Origin: an uncultured Bacilli bacterium
GTDB lineage: Bacteria; Bacillota_I; Bacilli_A; RF39; UBA660
Assembly: GCA_944359055.1 (NCBI GenBank)
Contig: CALVSO010000015.1
Location: 1-33,474 of the forward strand
Reading direction: 5' to 3'
Length of the DNA stretch: 33,474 nucleotides
The number at the start of each line of letters is the position of its first letter. Within the stretch, counting starts at the first letter, position 1. The translations under genes were made by a program, and so were the position numbers. This document shows, one piece after another, positions 33,385 to 33,474 of the stretch. The notes below the pieces were generated by a model. It saw only the letters and a program-made list of their open reading frames with translations. It searched no databases and was not told where the DNA came from.

Positions 33385-33416
33385 ATCGTAAACAAAATGT
33401 TAATTTAAATTTGAAG

Positions 33417-33474
33417 TGCAACAAAAGGTATTGAAAAAGACATATGAATAACCTATAATATTTTCTGCAACAAA
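33417..33474 (+). promoter_or_regulatory. outward promoter with flanking TGCAACAAA direct repeats at the window edge
   Basis: TTGAAA (33431-33436) and TATAAT (33454-33459) are 17 nt apart and fire out of the window. The 9-mer TGCAACAAA occurs before the -35 (33417-33425) and again at the predicted transcription start (33466-33474). The gene served lies beyond the edge. Confidence 0.5.

Noticed and set aside
33417..33474. start of a CRISPR array
   Set aside because: Only two 9-mers are visible, with a promoter between them; there is no repeat of typical length and no cas gene.
1..33474. TGA read as Trp (Mollicutes code)
   Set aside because: TGA ends several genes in ATGA overlaps, and Trp is TGG in all recognised genes.

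Overview
The window is very AT-rich DNA from a walled, low-GC Bacillota. It has peptidoglycan genes (murE, mraY, murG, murB, murD), division genes (ftsQ, ftsA, ftsZ, ftsK), lexA and bS21. TGA is used as a stop (for example in ATGA overlaps) and Trp is TGG, so the code is standard and this is not a Mollicute. I infer an uncultured gut-type Bacilli lineage (RF39/Erysipelotrichia-like), but the species is not determinable from sequence alone. Start sites usually follow GGAGG or a short GGTG(A) motif, and many promoters are TTGACA-17-TATAAT or an extended -10 (TGNTATAAT).

1-4.9 kb: a tnpB gene (IS200/IS605 type) cut by the window edge, a tandem pair of paralogous PlsC-like acyltransferases, a decayed second tnpB, and a DcuC/YfcC-family permease. 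4.9-8 kb: a YhcC-type radical SAM protein, a 68-aa protein resembling only the tail of Rpn nucleases, and a lone HerA-like ATPase. 8-9.4 kb: lexA with a divergent two-gene operon (60-aa HTH protein and 46-aa membrane peptide). Both promoters carry SOS-box-like palindromes, and a putative small structured RNA follows lexA. 9.4-16.2 kb: a DUF3800 protein, ftsK, a murD-PEBP-eno operon, and rpsU-yqeY. 16.3-19.2 kb: a bacteriocin locus (C39-peptidase ABC exporter, small accessory membrane protein, two double-glycine-leader peptides and a third hydrophobic peptide), most of it made of genes too short for normal ORF cut-offs. 19.3-20.2 kb: an Rpn/PD-(D/E)XK protein whose good Shine-Dalgarno points to an ATA codon. 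It is bounded by about 80-bp direct repeats. 20.2-29.3 kb: the cell wall/division cluster, read right to left as murE-mraY, then an independently transcribed prepilin-like protein with a C-type-lectin/FGE-like C-terminus, then murG-murB-ftsQ-ftsA-ftsZ. 29.4-33.4 kb: a secreted amidase translationally coupled to a second Mur ligase, and a Fic protein with Gln in place of the catalytic His.

The most interesting signals are the SOS-controlled small operon facing lexA, whose 46-aa membrane peptide occupies the position of the division inhibitor YneA in Bacillus; an SOS-box-like operator inside the tnpB promoter; the multi-peptide bacteriocin locus; the direct repeats shared by rpn and the bacteriocin exporter; and the lectin-like prepilin protein whose last codons look like a diversity-generating retroelement target. 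All functional statements rest on reading motifs by eye; no database search was run.
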